A stretch of DNA of 64,000 bases from Prauserella cavernicola. Its GTDB lineage: Bacteria; Actinomycetota; Actinomycetes; Mycobacteriales; Pseudonocardiaceae. The stretch lies in assembly GCF_016595675.1 (NCBI RefSeq), contig NZ_JAENJH010000007.1, positions 124,001 through 188,000 of the forward strand, read 5' to 3'. The notes below the pieces were generated by a model. The model worked only from the letters and a program-made list of their open reading frames with translations. It made no database searches and had not been told where the DNA came from. How positions within the stretch are numbered: position 1 is the stretch's first letter; every line of letters starts with the position of its first letter. Below are positions 17,348-25,749 of the stretch, one piece after another. Made by a program: the position numbers and the translations under genes.

Positions 17348-19504
17348 ATGACCAGCACCCCGCAGACCCTGCCCGAGGGATACGACCCGGTCACCCTCGA
17401 GGTGATCCGCATGCGCCTGGACTCCATCGTGGAGGAGATGGGCATCGCGATGATCCGCTCCTCGGGCTCGCCGGTGATCACCGAGGCCGGCGACTTCAAC
17501 ACCGCGCTGTTCGACCCGACGGGCCGCATCTACGCCTACTCCGACTACGTCCAGTTCCACATCGGATCGGGCAGCGTGGCCGTGCAGAACCTGGTCGAGG
17601 TCATCGAGGGCGAGCCGCTGGCGCCCGGTGACGCCTTCATCTGCAACGACCCGCACACCGCCGGTGCGAGCCATCCGCCGGACACGAACGTGATCTCGCC
17701 GATCTTCCACGGCGACGAGCTCATCGGCTGGGCGCAGTCGCAGGCGCACCTGGTCGACGTCGGCGGCATGACGCCCGGCGGGTTCGCGCCCGGCGCGCAC
17801 GACTGCTACGCCGAGGCCCTGCGGCTGCCGCCGGGGGTGAAGATCTTCGACCGGGGTGAGCCCGTCGAGTGGGTGCGCAGGCTGCTGCTCAACAACGTCC
17901 GTGTGCCCGCGTTGTTCTGGAACGACGTGCGCAGCCTGGTGGCGAGCAACAACACCGGCATCAGGCGGCTGCTGGGCACGATCGAGGAGTTCGGGCTGCC
18001 GCAGTTCCGCGACTACACCAACCTGTCGTTCCAGCTGGCCGAGCAGGTGGTTCGCGACCGCATCGCCCAGATCCCCGACGGCACCTACGCCGCGGAGGAG
18101 TGGACCGAGCACAACGGGCACGTCGACGAGCTCTACCGCGTCGCGTGCACCATGACCAAGCACGGCGACCAGATCAGCTTCGACTTCACCGGCTCCAGCG
18201 AGCAGACCGACGGCTTCGTCAACTGCAGCTACGGTGCGCTGGTGGGCAGTGTCGCGTCCGCGGTCGTGCCGATCCTCGCGTGGGACGTCCCGTTCAACGA
18301 GGGCGTCATGACCGCGTTCGACATCGTGGCCGAGCCCGGCTCCATCGTGAACCCGCGCCCGCCCGCGCCGATCAGCAACGGGCACCTCACCACCGGGGCA
18401 CGTGTCAGCCGGGTGGTCACCAAGCTCATGAACCAGGCGTGCCGCGGCAGCGACGACGGCACCGTCCGCGACCGGACGCAGGGCGTGTGGGGCGACTCGT
18501 GGACCGGCGGGATCTCGGCGGGCACGAGCGACGACGGCGAGTACTTCGTGTTGTTCAACATGGACGGTGGCGGGATGGGCTCCGGCGCCCAGCCTGAGCT
18601 CGACGGCCTCGACTGCGCCGGGATGATGACGCAGGTCAACAACATGCTGCCGGACGTCGAGATGAACGAGATGCTGTACCCGGTGCTCTACCTGTGGAAG
18701 CAGCTCAACACCGAGAGCGCAGGCCACGGCGCCCACCGCGGCGGGCTGGGCCTGCGCTTCGCCTGGACGCTGCACGGCGCGCGGGAGGTGACGCAGACGG
18801 TCTTCGCCCCGAGTGCCCAGGTCGTGGCAGACGGCTTCGGCGGCGGACTGCCGGGCGGCGGCAGCGGGCACGAGGTGTGGCGGCGGACCGACGTCGCCGG
18901 GCTGCTGGCCGAGGGCAGGGTGCCGACCAGGGACACGCTCGGCGCCGAGGAGAAGCACCTGCTCGCCATCAACCAGCAGTCGGTGACGATCGGCTCCGGC
19001 GACGTGCTGGTGCAGTGGATCGCGGGCGGTGGCGGCTACGGCGACCCGCTCCTGCGCGATCCGCGGCTCGTCGCCGCCGACGTTCGCGACGGCTACGTCA
19101 CCGCCGAGACCGCGCGAGGGACCTACGGCGTCGTCGTCGACACCGCCGCCGACGGTGCCGCCGACGAGCACGCCACGGGCGAGGCCAGGGCCGCCCTCAG
19201 GAAGGACCGGCTCGGCGGTGCTCCCTCGGCACAGGTTCCCCCGGCGTCCCCCGCCGGTTCCTCGGCGCCGCGCCGCGACGCCGAGGGCTGGTACGTGCCC
19301 GCGAGCGGTGCGCGGCTCGGCACCGGTGACGACTGGCACGACGGCGCGCGCAAGGTCACCCACGTGGCCTCCGACCGGCTCGCCGAGCACGGAGTCCGGG
19401 TGCGTCCGCGCGCCGAGGGCCGCCGGGTGCTCATTGACGAGTTCTACAGTCCCTCGTGCGGCACCCTCCTGGAGGCCCGCATCCGGGTGGACGCCGCGAA
19501 CTGA
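17348..19504 (+). CDS. HyuB/AcxB-like subunit with an extra C-terminal domain
   Basis: A 718-residue protein. Residues 1 to about 570 are a hydantoinase B/oxoprolinase domain, with PVTLEVIRMRLDSIVEEMG at the start, ICNDPHTAGASHPPD near 100, and IAGGGGYGDPLLRDP near 560 as family hallmarks. After a Pro/Ala/Ser-rich linker (about 615-645) comes an additional segment of about 75 residues, GWYVPASGARLGTGDDW to FYSPSCGTLLEARI. This tail is reminiscent of the small gamma subunit of acetone or acetophenone carboxylases, which has a CGxLLE-type end, although most zinc-ligand cysteines are absent. A fused gamma-like subunit would support the carboxylase reading. The start has AAAGGAGACG upstream. Confidence 0.87.
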   Translation: MTSTPQTLPEGYDPVTLEVIRMRLDSIVEEMGIAMIRSSGSPVITEAGDFNTALFDPTGRIYAYSDYVQFHIGSGSVAVQNLVEVIEGEPLAPGDAFICNDPHTAGASHPPDTNVISPIFHGDELIGWAQSQAHLVDVGGMTPGGFAPGAHDCYAEALRLPPGVKIFDRGEPVEWVRRLLLNNVRVPALFWNDVRSLVASNNTGIRRLLGTIEEFGLPQFRDYTNLSFQLAEQVVRDRIAQIPDGTYAAEEWTEHNGHVDELYRVACTMTKHGDQISFDFTGSSEQTDGFVNCSYGALVGSVASAVVPILAWDVPFNEGVMTAFDIVAEPGSIVNPRPPAPISNGHLTTGARVSRVVTKLMNQACRGSDDGTVRDRTQGVWGDSWTGGISAGTSDDGEYFVLFNMDGGGMGSGAQPELDGLDCAGMMTQVNNMLPDVEMNEMLYPVLYLWKQLNTESAGHGAHRGGLGLRFAWTLHGAREVTQTVFAPSAQVVADGFGGGLPGGGSGHEVWRRTDVAGLLAEGRVPTRDTLGAEEKHLLAINQQSVTIGSGDVLVQWIAGGGGYGDPLLRDPRLVAADVRDGYVTAETARGTYGVVVDTAADGAADEHATGEARAALRKDRLGGAPSAQVPPASPAGSSAPRRDAEGWYVPASGARLGTGDDWHDGARKVTHVASDRLAEHGVRVRPRAEGRRVLIDEFYSPSCGTLLEARIRVDAAN

Positions 19505-19508
19505 CGAC

Positions 19509-19544
19509 AGCACTGCGAAGAGCACTGCGAAGAGCACTGGGAAG
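19509..19544 (+). repeat. Three 12-bp tandem repeats between HyuB and the CoA-transferase
   Basis: The 51-bp intergenic spacer is mostly three copies of AGCACTGCGAAG (19509-19520, 19521-19532 and 19533-19544, the last with one base changed). The spacer ends 11 bp before the CoA-transferase ATG; the terminal GGGAAG/AGGGG may act as its ribosome site. Confidence 0.85.
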
Positions 19545-19555
19545 TAGGGGCGAAC

Positions 19556-20815
19556 ATGACTATCGACGACGGCGGCCTGCTCGCCGGAATGCTGCCGGGC
19601 GGGCTGTCCGAAGGAGCGCTGCGCGGCATCGTCGTCCTGGACATCACCCGGGTCGTGGCGGGGCCGTTCTGCTCGATGCTGCTGGCCGACCTCGGTGCCA
19701 CGGTGATCAAGATCGAGAACCCCAGGGACCCGGACTACGCCAGGGACTTCCCGCCGAAGCTCACGTCCGGTGAGGGCGAGGAGTTCAGCGGGTTCTTCGC
19801 GCAGTACAACCGCAACAAGTTCGGGCTGACCATCGATCTGTCCACATCGGATGGCAAGGAGCTGCTCACCAAGCTGGTGCGGCGTGCCGACGTCCTGGTC
19901 GAGAACTTCCGGCCGGGCACCATGGACAAGCTCGGCGTCGGTTACGACGTGCTGCGGGCCGAGAACCCGGGGCTGGTCTACACGGCGATCTCCGGGTACG
20001 GGCAGACCGGTCCGTACCGGCGCCGTCCCGCCTACGACAACAGCGCACAGGCCACCGGCGGGCTGTGGTCGATGAACGGGTTCGGAGACCGGCCGCCCGC
20101 GAGGGTGGGCACCATCATCGGTGACCTGTCGGCGACGCTGTACGCCGTCATCGGCACGCTGGCCGCGTTGCGGCACGCGGAGAAGACCGGGCAGGGCCAG
20201 CTGGTCGACGTGTCGCAACAGGACTCGGTGCTCAGCCTGACCGAGAACGCCGTCGTGTCCCACACGGTCGAGGGCACGGTGCCCGGCCCGCTGGGCAACG
20301 AGCACCCGTTCGTCAAGCCCTACGAGCTCTATCCGTGCCAGGACGGGTTCGTGTTCTTCGGTGGCTACACGGACAAGTTCTGGCGCCTGTCCTGCCACCT
20401 GTTCGGACAGCCGGAGCTCGCGGACGACCCCGAGATCGACACCATGGCGAAACGGTTCGACCCCGAGGTCTACGAACGCCGGGTCCGGCCGGTGCTGCAC
20501 ACGTGGTTCGAGGACAAGACGAAGGCCGAGCTGGAGGAGATCGTCGGCGACGCCGTGCCGTTGAGCGCGATCAAGAACATCGGCGAGGTCGTGGCGGATC
20601 CGCAGATCGCGGCCAGGGACATGATCGTCGACGTCGAGTACCCCGAGTTCGGAGAGCTGCGGATGTTCGGCTCGCCCATCAAGCTCGGCGGCACCCCCAC
20701 CGAGCCGCGCGGGCTCGCGCCGAAGGTCGGCGAGCACGCCGACTCGGTCCTGCGGGCGCTCGCCGACCTCGACGACCAGGAGATCGCGCGGCTGCGCGAG
20801 AACGGGGCCATCTGA
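19556..20815 (+). CDS. CaiB/BaiF family III CoA-transferase
   Basis: A 419-residue family III CoA-transferase, which moves CoA between carboxylic acids through an aspartyl-CoA intermediate. Family features include VLDITRVVAGPFCSMLLADLG near residues 26-46 (written as VLDITRVVAGPFC plus SMLLADLG), GATVIKIE, NRNK, DVLVENFRPGTMDKLG near 118 and the candidate catalytic Asp in LVDVSQQDSVL near 220. It overlaps the crotonase start by one base (TGATG). Its job here is probably CoA activation of the acid produced by the HyuAB enzyme, with succinyl-CoA or acetyl-CoA as donor; the acid is unknown. Confidence 0.92.
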   Translation: MTIDDGGLLAGMLPGGLSEGALRGIVVLDITRVVAGPFCSMLLADLGATVIKIENPRDPDYARDFPPKLTSGEGEEFSGFFAQYNRNKFGLTIDLSTSDGKELLTKLVRRADVLVENFRPGTMDKLGVGYDVLRAENPGLVYTAISGYGQTGPYRRRPAYDNSAQATGGLWSMNGFGDRPPARVGTIIGDLSATLYAVIGTLAALRHAEKTGQGQLVDVSQQDSVLSLTENAVVSHTVEGTVPGPLGNEHPFVKPYELYPCQDGFVFFGGYTDKFWRLSCHLFGQPELADDPEIDTMAKRFDPEVYERRVRPVLHTWFEDKTKAELEEIVGDAVPLSAIKNIGEVVADPQIAARDMIVDVEYPEFGELRMFGSPIKLGGTPTEPRGLAPKVGEHADSVLRALADLDDQEIARLRENGAI

Positions 20816-21600
20816 TGGCGGGGGTCACCCTCGAGCGGGACGGTGCGGTGGCGCTCATCCGGTTCGACCGGGCGGACAAGCTCAACGCGCTCACCCTCGC
20901 GATGTACGAGGAGCTCGGTGCGGCGTTCGCCGAGGTCCGCGACGACGACTCGCTCGCCGTCGCGATCCTGACCGGCAGCGGGGACCGGGCCTTCTGCGTC
21001 GGTGCCGACCTCACCGAGTCCATCCCCGCGCTCGCGGAGGGGCGGTTCGACATCTCGGAGTGGGATGGCGCGCACCAGAAGCACACGACGCTGTTCAAGC
21101 CGGTGATCGCCGCGATCAACGGTCTGTGCCTCGGCGGTGGCTTCGAGATCATGCTGTCCACCGACCTCCGGATCGCCGCCGACACCGCGGAGTTCGGCCT
21201 GCCGGAGAGCGGCGTCGGGGTGGTGCCCGCGGGCGGCACGCTCACCAGGCTCACGCGCCAGATCCCATACGTGTGGGCGATGGAGCTGATGCTCACCGGT
21301 GAGCGGATCCCGGCGGAGCGGGCGCTGCGCTACGGCCTGCTCAACCAGGTCGTGCCCGCGTCGCAACTGCTGGAGACCGCCCACGCGCACGCCCAGCGAC
21401 TGGTGCGCAAGAGCGGGACCGCGCTCGCGACGATCAAGGAAGCGGTGCTGCGGCTCGGCGACCTCCCGCAGGACCAGGCCTTCCACAGCGAGGCCCTGTA
21501 CGGGCAGAAGGCCTTCACCTCACCCGATGCCCGCGAGGGTCTCGGGGCTTTCGCGCAGCGCCGCGAGCCGGACTTCCCGTCGCGGCGGCCCGGGAGCTGA
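20815..21600 (+). CDS. Enoyl-CoA hydratase/isomerase (crotonase family)
   Basis: A 261-residue crotonase. The oxyanion-hole segments are AFCVGADL (near residue 63) and NGLCLGGGFEIML (near 104), and the catalytic-type Glu is in FGLPESGVGVVPAGG near 130. It is the last gene of the HyuA-HyuB-CoA-transferase operon and starts inside the preceding stop codon. It would hydrate, dehydrate or hydrolyse the CoA ester made by the transferase. A strong hairpin terminator follows 20 bp after the stop. Confidence 0.92.
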   Translation: MAGVTLERDGAVALIRFDRADKLNALTLAMYEELGAAFAEVRDDDSLAVAILTGSGDRAFCVGADLTESIPALAEGRFDISEWDGAHQKHTTLFKPVIAAINGLCLGGGFEIMLSTDLRIAADTAEFGLPESGVGVVPAGGTLTRLTRQIPYVWAMELMLTGERIPAERALRYGLLNQVVPASQLLETAHAHAQRLVRKSGTALATIKEAVLRLGDLPQDQAFHSEALYGQKAFTSPDAREGLGAFAQRREPDFPSRRPGS

Positions 21601-21620
21601 GCCGCCCAGCGGGGTGAACC

Positions 21621-21660
21621 CCGCCGACCGGAACGTGACGGCTCCCGTTCCGGTCGGCGG
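21621..21660 (+). terminator. Hairpin terminator of the HyuAB operon
   Basis: A perfect 15-bp inverted repeat (21621-21635 against 21646-21660; arm CCGCCGACCGGAACG) with a 10-nt loop starts 20 bp after the crotonase stop. There is no U-tract, as is usual for actinomycete terminators. Confidence 0.8.
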
Positions 21661-22041
21661 CTGGTCCGGCAGCGCCTGATGTGCATACTGGCCCCGGTGG
21701 AAGGCCGCTCGCGCGCCAGAAAGGGACGAACGCGGTCCGGTCGATGAGGACCCGATCGGGAACCCGGCGATAGTGGGTGGCATGGTGCTGTAGCCCCTCA
21801 TCTGGACCGGGGCGCGACGAGATTCGAGCACCCGCTCATCCGCTGCTGATGACCGTGCTCACCGAGGATGGCCCGGGCCCGGGCCCGGGCCCGGGCAACG
21901 ACGCAGCGGTCCCCGGTCGCCCCACTCACGTTGCCGTCTCCAGCCACGCGGGCTGGTTACGCGGTCGCGCCCGCTCCGGCACGCGGAACGTGTGTCGCCA
22001 GGACTTTCCCTCCCGGAGTGTTTCCGTCCTCCCCGAGTTAA
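21661..22041. other. Long non-coding gap with a GGGCCC run and a folded element
   Basis: The 609-bp gap between the HyuAB terminator and the next transporter has no convincing gene. It holds a 26-bp alternating run of GGGCCC units (21871-21896) able to form a very stable hairpin. It also holds a small structured block at 21773-21835, where GTGGGTG pairs with CACCCGC around an inner GCCCC/GGGGC hairpin. A 99-codon open frame at 21777-22076 has unlikely composition and no ribosome site. The last 170 bp are the promoter and 5' leader of the downstream carrier gene. Confidence 0.5.
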
Positions 22042-22079
22042 TTTCAAATATTGACATGCGGTTCCAACATATCTAGCTT
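22042..22079 (+). promoter_or_regulatory. Promoter of the anion-carrier gene with two 20-bp-spaced operator boxes
   Basis: TTGACA at 22051-22056 and TAGCTT at 22074-22079 are separated by 17 bp, a strong vegetative-type promoter about 130 bp upstream of the carrier start. Two operator-like boxes, TTTCAAATATTGA (22042-22054) and TTCCAACATATCT (22062-22074), begin exactly 20 bp apart and cover the -35 and spacer, so binding should repress. Similar box pairs occur at 24635, 25625 and 43718. Confidence 0.7.
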
Positions 22080-22209
22080 GGGTGACCGAAACCACAGTCC
22101 CGAACGCAGGGGCGAGACGCCGCGACGCCGCGGCGAGGGGGAGCACTGTCACCGCGTGGACGGCGCGGTGAGAAACCCGACCGGTCAATGAGGACGGAGT
22201 CGTGGAATC

Positions 22210-23550
22210 GTGAACGTGCAAGTTCTCTCCTTGCTGGTACTCGTGTGCATGTTCGTACTGGCCTCGTTCCTGTCCATCAACCTGGGCATCCTGGCGCTGG
22301 TCGCCGCGTTCGTGGTGGGCGCCGGGTTCGGCGGCCTGGACGTGGACGCGATCATCGGCGGCTTTCCCGGCAGTCTGTTCATCCTCATCGTGGGCGTCAC
22401 GTATCTCTTCGCGCTCGCGCAGGAGAACGGCACGCTGCAACGCATCATCGACGGTTCGATGAAGCTGGTGGGCAATCGCGTCGCGGCGATTCCCTGGCTG
22501 ATGTTCCTGCTCGCGGCGTTCGTCGCTGCCGCGGGCGCGCTCAGCGCGGCAGCGGTGGCCATCGTCGCGCCGATCGCGTTGCGCTTCGCCGCGCAGCACA
22601 AGGTGAACCCGTTGCTGATGGGACTCATGGTCGTGCAAGGCGCCACGGCGGGCGCGTTCTCGCCGCTGAGCCCGTTCGGCGCCATCGCCAACGGCCTGCT
22701 CAGCGACAACGGACTTCCGCGGGATCCCATGGGGCTGTTCCTCAACAGCATGCTGTTCAACGTCGTGGTGGCGGGCATCGTGTTCGTGGTCTTCGGCGGC
22801 GTGCGGCTGGTGCGCCAGCGTCAGCGCGAGGCGGTCACCGCGAGCACGGGCGGCCCGGGCGCGATGGCCGCGCCCTCGGGCGGGGTCACCACCGGCGACA
22901 CCGGCGACACCGGCGACAACGAGGCCACCGGCGACGAGCCGCCCGCGCCGCCGAGCCGGCGCGACACGCTGCACCAGCTCGCGACGATCGTCGCCATCAT
23001 CGGACTGGTGCTCAGCACCATGCTGTTCGGGCTCGACGTCGGCTTCGTCGCGCTCACCCTGGGCGTGGCGCTGACTCTGTTGTCGCCCGACCGCTACAGC
23101 GAGTGCATCAAGAACCTGCCGTGGGGCGCGGTGCTGCTCGTGTGCGGCGTGCTCACCTATGTCGGCGTGCTGTCGGAACTCGGCACGATCGACTTCCTCA
23201 GCGACCTGCTCACCTCGGGTGGAAACCCGCTGCTGACGGCGCTGGCCGCGTGCTACATCGGCGGGGTGATCTCCGCGTTCGCCTCGACGGCCGGTGTGCT
23301 GGGCGCCTCGATCCCGCTGGCCGTGCCGCTGCTGGATCAGGGCATGCTGCCGATGCTGGGCACGATCAGTGCCATCGGCATCGCCTCCAGCGTCGTCGAC
23401 GTCAGTCCACTGTCGACCAACGGCGCGCTCCTGGTCGCCAACCAGCGCAGCATGGATCCGAAGAAGTTCTTCCGGAGCCTGCTGTTGTGGTCCGTGGTCG
23501 TGATCGCGCTGGCGCCGCTGCTGAGCTGGCTGATCTTCGTGGTGCTCTGA
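22210..23550 (+). CDS. MatC-like anion permease, candidate sulfonate uptake carrier
   Basis: A 446-residue multi-spanning carrier with the same plan as the one at 5007-6371: MatC-type N-terminal half (FPGSLFILIVGVTYLFALAQ near residue 53), a hydrophilic loop at about 205-250, and a second hydrophobic half. The loop carries a TGD-TGD-TGD repeat encoded by 9-bp tandem repeats near 22890-22920. It starts at GTG after a GAGGACGGA-like site. It is convergent with pta and shares the operator pair found at the other sulfonate promoters, so uptake of a C2 sulfonate such as sulfoacetate is the favoured inference. A plain dicarboxylate carrier is the alternative. Confidence 0.82.
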   Translation: MNVQVLSLLVLVCMFVLASFLSINLGILALVAAFVVGAGFGGLDVDAIIGGFPGSLFILIVGVTYLFALAQENGTLQRIIDGSMKLVGNRVAAIPWLMFLLAAFVAAAGALSAAAVAIVAPIALRFAAQHKVNPLLMGLMVVQGATAGAFSPLSPFGAIANGLLSDNGLPRDPMGLFLNSMLFNVVVAGIVFVVFGGVRLVRQRQREAVTASTGGPGAMAAPSGGVTTGDTGDTGDNEATGDEPPAPPSRRDTLHQLATIVAIIGLVLSTMLFGLDVGFVALTLGVALTLLSPDRYSECIKNLPWGAVLLVCGVLTYVGVLSELGTIDFLSDLLTSGGNPLLTALAACYIGGVISAFASTAGVLGASIPLAVPLLDQGMLPMLGTISAIGIASSVVDVSPLSTNGALLVANQRSMDPKKFFRSLLLWSVVVIALAPLLSWLIFVVL

Positions 23551-23571
23551 GCGCCCGTGGACACGGCCGGT

Positions 23572-24612
23572 TCAGGCGGGCCCTCGGTGCGTCTCGCGCG
23601 CGCCGAGGGCCTGGACCCCGCTGATCATCGCCATGATCTCGATGTCGCGGCTGCTGCAGCCGCGCGAGAGGTCGTTGAGCGGCGCGCGCAGGCCCTGCAC
23701 GATCGGGCCGAGCGCGGTCGCGCCGCCCAGCCGCTCGGCGATCTTGTATCCGATGTTGCCCGCGTCGAGGTTGGGGAACACGAGGACGTTGGCCTGGCCC
23801 GCCACCGCCGACCGCGGCGCCTTGGCCTGGGCCACTGTGGACACGAGCGCGGCGTCGAGTTGCAGCTCACCGTCCACGGGGACGCCGGGCAGCCGCTCGC
23901 GCACGAGGCTCGTGGCCGCGCGCACCTTGTCGACCGAATGGTGGCTGGCGCTGCCCTGCGTGCTGAACGACAGCATCGCGACCACGGGCGGTTGCGCGGT
24001 CAGGTCGTGGAACGTGCGCGCGGCGGCCACGGCGATGTCGGCGAGCTGGTGGGTGTCGGGGTCGGGCAGCACGGCGCAGTCGGCGAAGGCGAGTACCCGG
24101 CCGTCGGGCAGCAGCATCAGGAAGGTGCTGCTGACGTAGCGCACGCCGGGGGCGGGTCCGAGCACGCGCATGCCGGCGCGCAGCACGTCGGAGGTGGGGC
24201 GCGCGGCTCCGGCGACGCAGGCGTCCAGTACCCCGGCGCGCAGTCCCGCGACCGCGAGGTGGAGCGGGTCGCCGGCCGCGGCCGCGAGGCGTTCCGGCGG
24301 CTGTCCGGCGAACGCCGCGCGCAGGGCGCCGTCGACGCGCGCGTCGACGGCCAGGTCGGCGGGGTCGAGCAGCAGCTCACCGGGCACCGCGACGCCGGTG
24401 GCACCGACCCGGTCGGGGTCGCCGAGCAGGCGCACGCCGTGCACGCCCTGCTCGTGCAGCCGCAGAGCCGCCTCGATCGCGCGCAGGTCCTCGCCATCGG
24501 CCAGCACGACACGCGTCGCGCTGCCGGCCAGCAGGCTCCGCCAGCGCGCGACGAGCTCGCCCTCCGGTTCGGTGCCGGGCGGAGCCGGCCGGGTCGCGTG
24601 CGCACCACTCAT
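23572..24612 (-). CDS. pta: Phosphate acetyltransferase
   Basis: A 346-residue phosphotransacetylase (acetyl phosphate + CoA to acetyl-CoA + phosphate). Family features are [14 protein letters not shown] near residue 38, [21 protein letters not shown] near 161 (as SSTFLMLL plus FADCAV), [11 protein letters not shown] near 212 and [25 protein letters not shown] near 273 (as [13 protein letters not shown]). It lacks the N-terminal regulatory domain of the long E. coli-type enzyme. No acetate kinase is nearby. In sulfonate catabolism Pta takes the acetyl phosphate released by Xsc, and xsc is present at 37357-39165. It is transcribed divergently from an IclR gene over a region with the shared operator pair. 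Confidence 0.94.
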   Translation of the reverse strand: MSGAHATRPAPPGTEPEGELVARWRSLLAGSATRVVLADGEDLRAIEAALRLHEQGVHGVRLLGDPDRVGATGVAVPGELLLDPADLAVDARVDGALRAAFAGQPPERLAAAAGDPLHLAVAGLRAGVLDACVAGAARPTSDVLRAGMRVLGPAPGVRYVSSTFLMLLPDGRVLAFADCAVLPDPDTHQLADIAVAAARTFHDLTAQPPVVAMLSFSTQGSASHHSVDKVRAATSLVRERLPGVPVDGELQLDAALVSTVAQAKAPRSAVAGQANVLVFPNLDAGNIGYKIAERLGGATALGPIVQGLRAPLNDLSRGCSSRDIEIMAMISGVQALGARETHRGPA

Positions 24613-24634
24613 CGGCCCCCGCCCTCCCGGCTTA

Positions 24635-24729
24635 TTTCACAATGTGGCAAGACATTCCAAAGTCGGACGCTAAGGGAGGTTGGCGCCGACTGTCAACGCG
24701 GAGGAGTACGCTGATTCCAACATGTGACA
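24635..24729. promoter_or_regulatory. Divergent pta-IclR control region with repeated operator boxes
   Basis: In the 126-bp gap, TTTCACAATGTGG (24635-24647) and TTCCAAAGTCGGA (24655-24667) start 20 bp apart on the pta side. A further TTCCAACATGTGA (24715-24727) lies immediately before the IclR ribosome site. The repeat TGACA/TGTCA (24725-24729 and 24735-24739) encloses the AGGAGG ribosome site of the regulator gene. Position suggests repression of pta and autoregulation. Confidence 0.65.
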
Positions 24730-24738
24730 GGAGGTGTC

Positions 24739-25542
24739 ATGTCCGCCGAAGATCGTGACGCGCGGCCCGGGGGCGGCTCCGTGGTCGGTGCGCAGACCAT
24801 CTCGCGCGCGTTCGCCGTGCTGCACCTGTTCCGGGAGCACCGCGGCGATCTCGGGGTCGGAGTCATCTCCAAGGAGCTCGGCCTCAACGTGAGCACCACG
24901 CACCGCATCGTGCGCGCTCTGGTCAGCGAGGGGTACCTGGCCCAGAACGAGGACAGCGAGCGGTACTACCTCGGCACCGGCGCGCTGCTGCTCGGCCAGG
25001 CCGCGCACCGCAACTTCGGTCTCGACGTGGTGTACCCGGTGTTGCAGCACGTGGCCGCGAGCACCGGCGAGTCGGTGAACCTCGGCGTGCTGTCGGGGGC
25101 GACCGCCGTGGTCGTGGAGCGCATCGAGTCGGCGGAGCCGCTGCGGTTCACCCAGCCGCCCGGCACCCGGGTGCCGCTGCACGCCTCGTCGATGGGCAAG
25201 GTGCTGCTCGCCTTCAACGGCGAGACCGAGCAGCGCGTGCTGCGCGGTGTGAAGCGGATGGAACGGTTGACTCCCAACACGTTCGCGACCCCGAAGGAGC
25301 TGCGCTCCGAGCTGGAGCACACGCGCGCCCGGGGGTGGAGCATCGACAATGAGGAGCTCACGCTGGGCGTGCGCTGCGTCGGCGCTCCCATCTGTGACGG
25401 CGGCGGGATCGCGCGCGCCGCGATCGCCATCCAGGCTCCCGCCGTGCGCGTGCCGGACGAACGGTTCGACGAGCTCGGGCCGGTCGCGATGCGCGCGGCC
25501 AAGGAGATCTCCGCCCTGTTGCCTCCCGGTCACACCTTCTGA
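24739..25542 (+). CDS. IclR-family regulator, candidate master regulator of the sulfonate island
   Basis: A 267-residue IclR protein. The HTH domain spans about residues 18-80 with recognition segment VSTTHRIVRALVSEG; the effector domain includes GTRVPLHASSMGKVLLAF near 147 and VRCVGAPICDGGG near 213. The ATG at 24739 is chosen because AGGAGG lies 5 bp upstream; the earlier GTG at 24724 would overlap that site. It is flanked by copies of the operator boxes and lies between pta and the aldehyde dehydrogenase promoter. It is clearly paralogous to the IclR at 42829-43614, with the same THRIVRAL-type recognition helix and a VRCVGAPI segment, which sits next to the fourth operator pair. Confidence 0.93.
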   Translation: MSAEDRDARPGGGSVVGAQTISRAFAVLHLFREHRGDLGVGVISKELGLNVSTTHRIVRALVSEGYLAQNEDSERYYLGTGALLLGQAAHRNFGLDVVYPVLQHVAASTGESVNLGVLSGATAVVVERIESAEPLRFTQPPGTRVPLHASSMGKVLLAFNGETEQRVLRGVKRMERLTPNTFATPKELRSELEHTRARGWSIDNEELTLGVRCVGAPICDGGGIARAAIAIQAPAVRVPDERFDELGPVAMRAAKEISALLPPGHTF

Positions 25543-25595
25543 GCCGGCCCCTTCTCGCGTGACCTAACGCACATCGGCGCCCGTGTGACCGGGCG

Positions 25596-25652
25596 TTGAC
25601 TCGGCTCGTGGTCCCTCGTAGTTTTGTGAAATCACCTACCAATATGTGAAAC
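25596..25652 (+). promoter_or_regulatory. Promoter and operator of the sulfoacetaldehyde-dehydrogenase operon
   Basis: TTGACT (25596-25601) and TAGTTT (25619-25624) with a 17-bp spacer form a good promoter. Directly downstream TGTGAAA occurs at 25625-25631 and again at 25645-25651, exactly 20 bp apart; the fuller second box is the reverse complement of TTTCACATATTGG. Boxes placed over the expected transcription start indicate repression. Confidence 0.72.
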
Positions 25653-25749
25653 AACAACTGGTAGGGCTACGCCGGGAACCCGCCGGTCATGTGTGAGTCA
25701 GTCGCAGCGTCGCGACGACGCGCGGCCACGTCAGAAGGGACGCCAGGCC

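Noticed and set aside
17333-20737. Minus-strand open frame of more than 1100 codons opposite HyuB and the CoA-transferase
   Set aside because: Composition artefact of high GC third positions; no motif, no ribosome site, and both sense genes are clear.
21773-21835. Possible tRNA (acceptor-like 7-bp stem and a GATTCGAG T-loop-like sequence)
   Set aside because: The span is only 63 nt, the T-stem does not pair and no anticodon arm forms, so it is at most a structured remnant.
21777-22076. 99-codon open frame in the large intergenic gap
   Set aside because: No ribosome site, it crosses the GGGCCC run, its composition is unlike the neighbours, and its end runs into the carrier promoter.
22890-22938. 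9-bp tandem repeat as a possible CRISPR-like or regulatory repeat
   Set aside because: It lies inside the carrier coding frame and simply encodes TGD repeats in a cytoplasmic loop.
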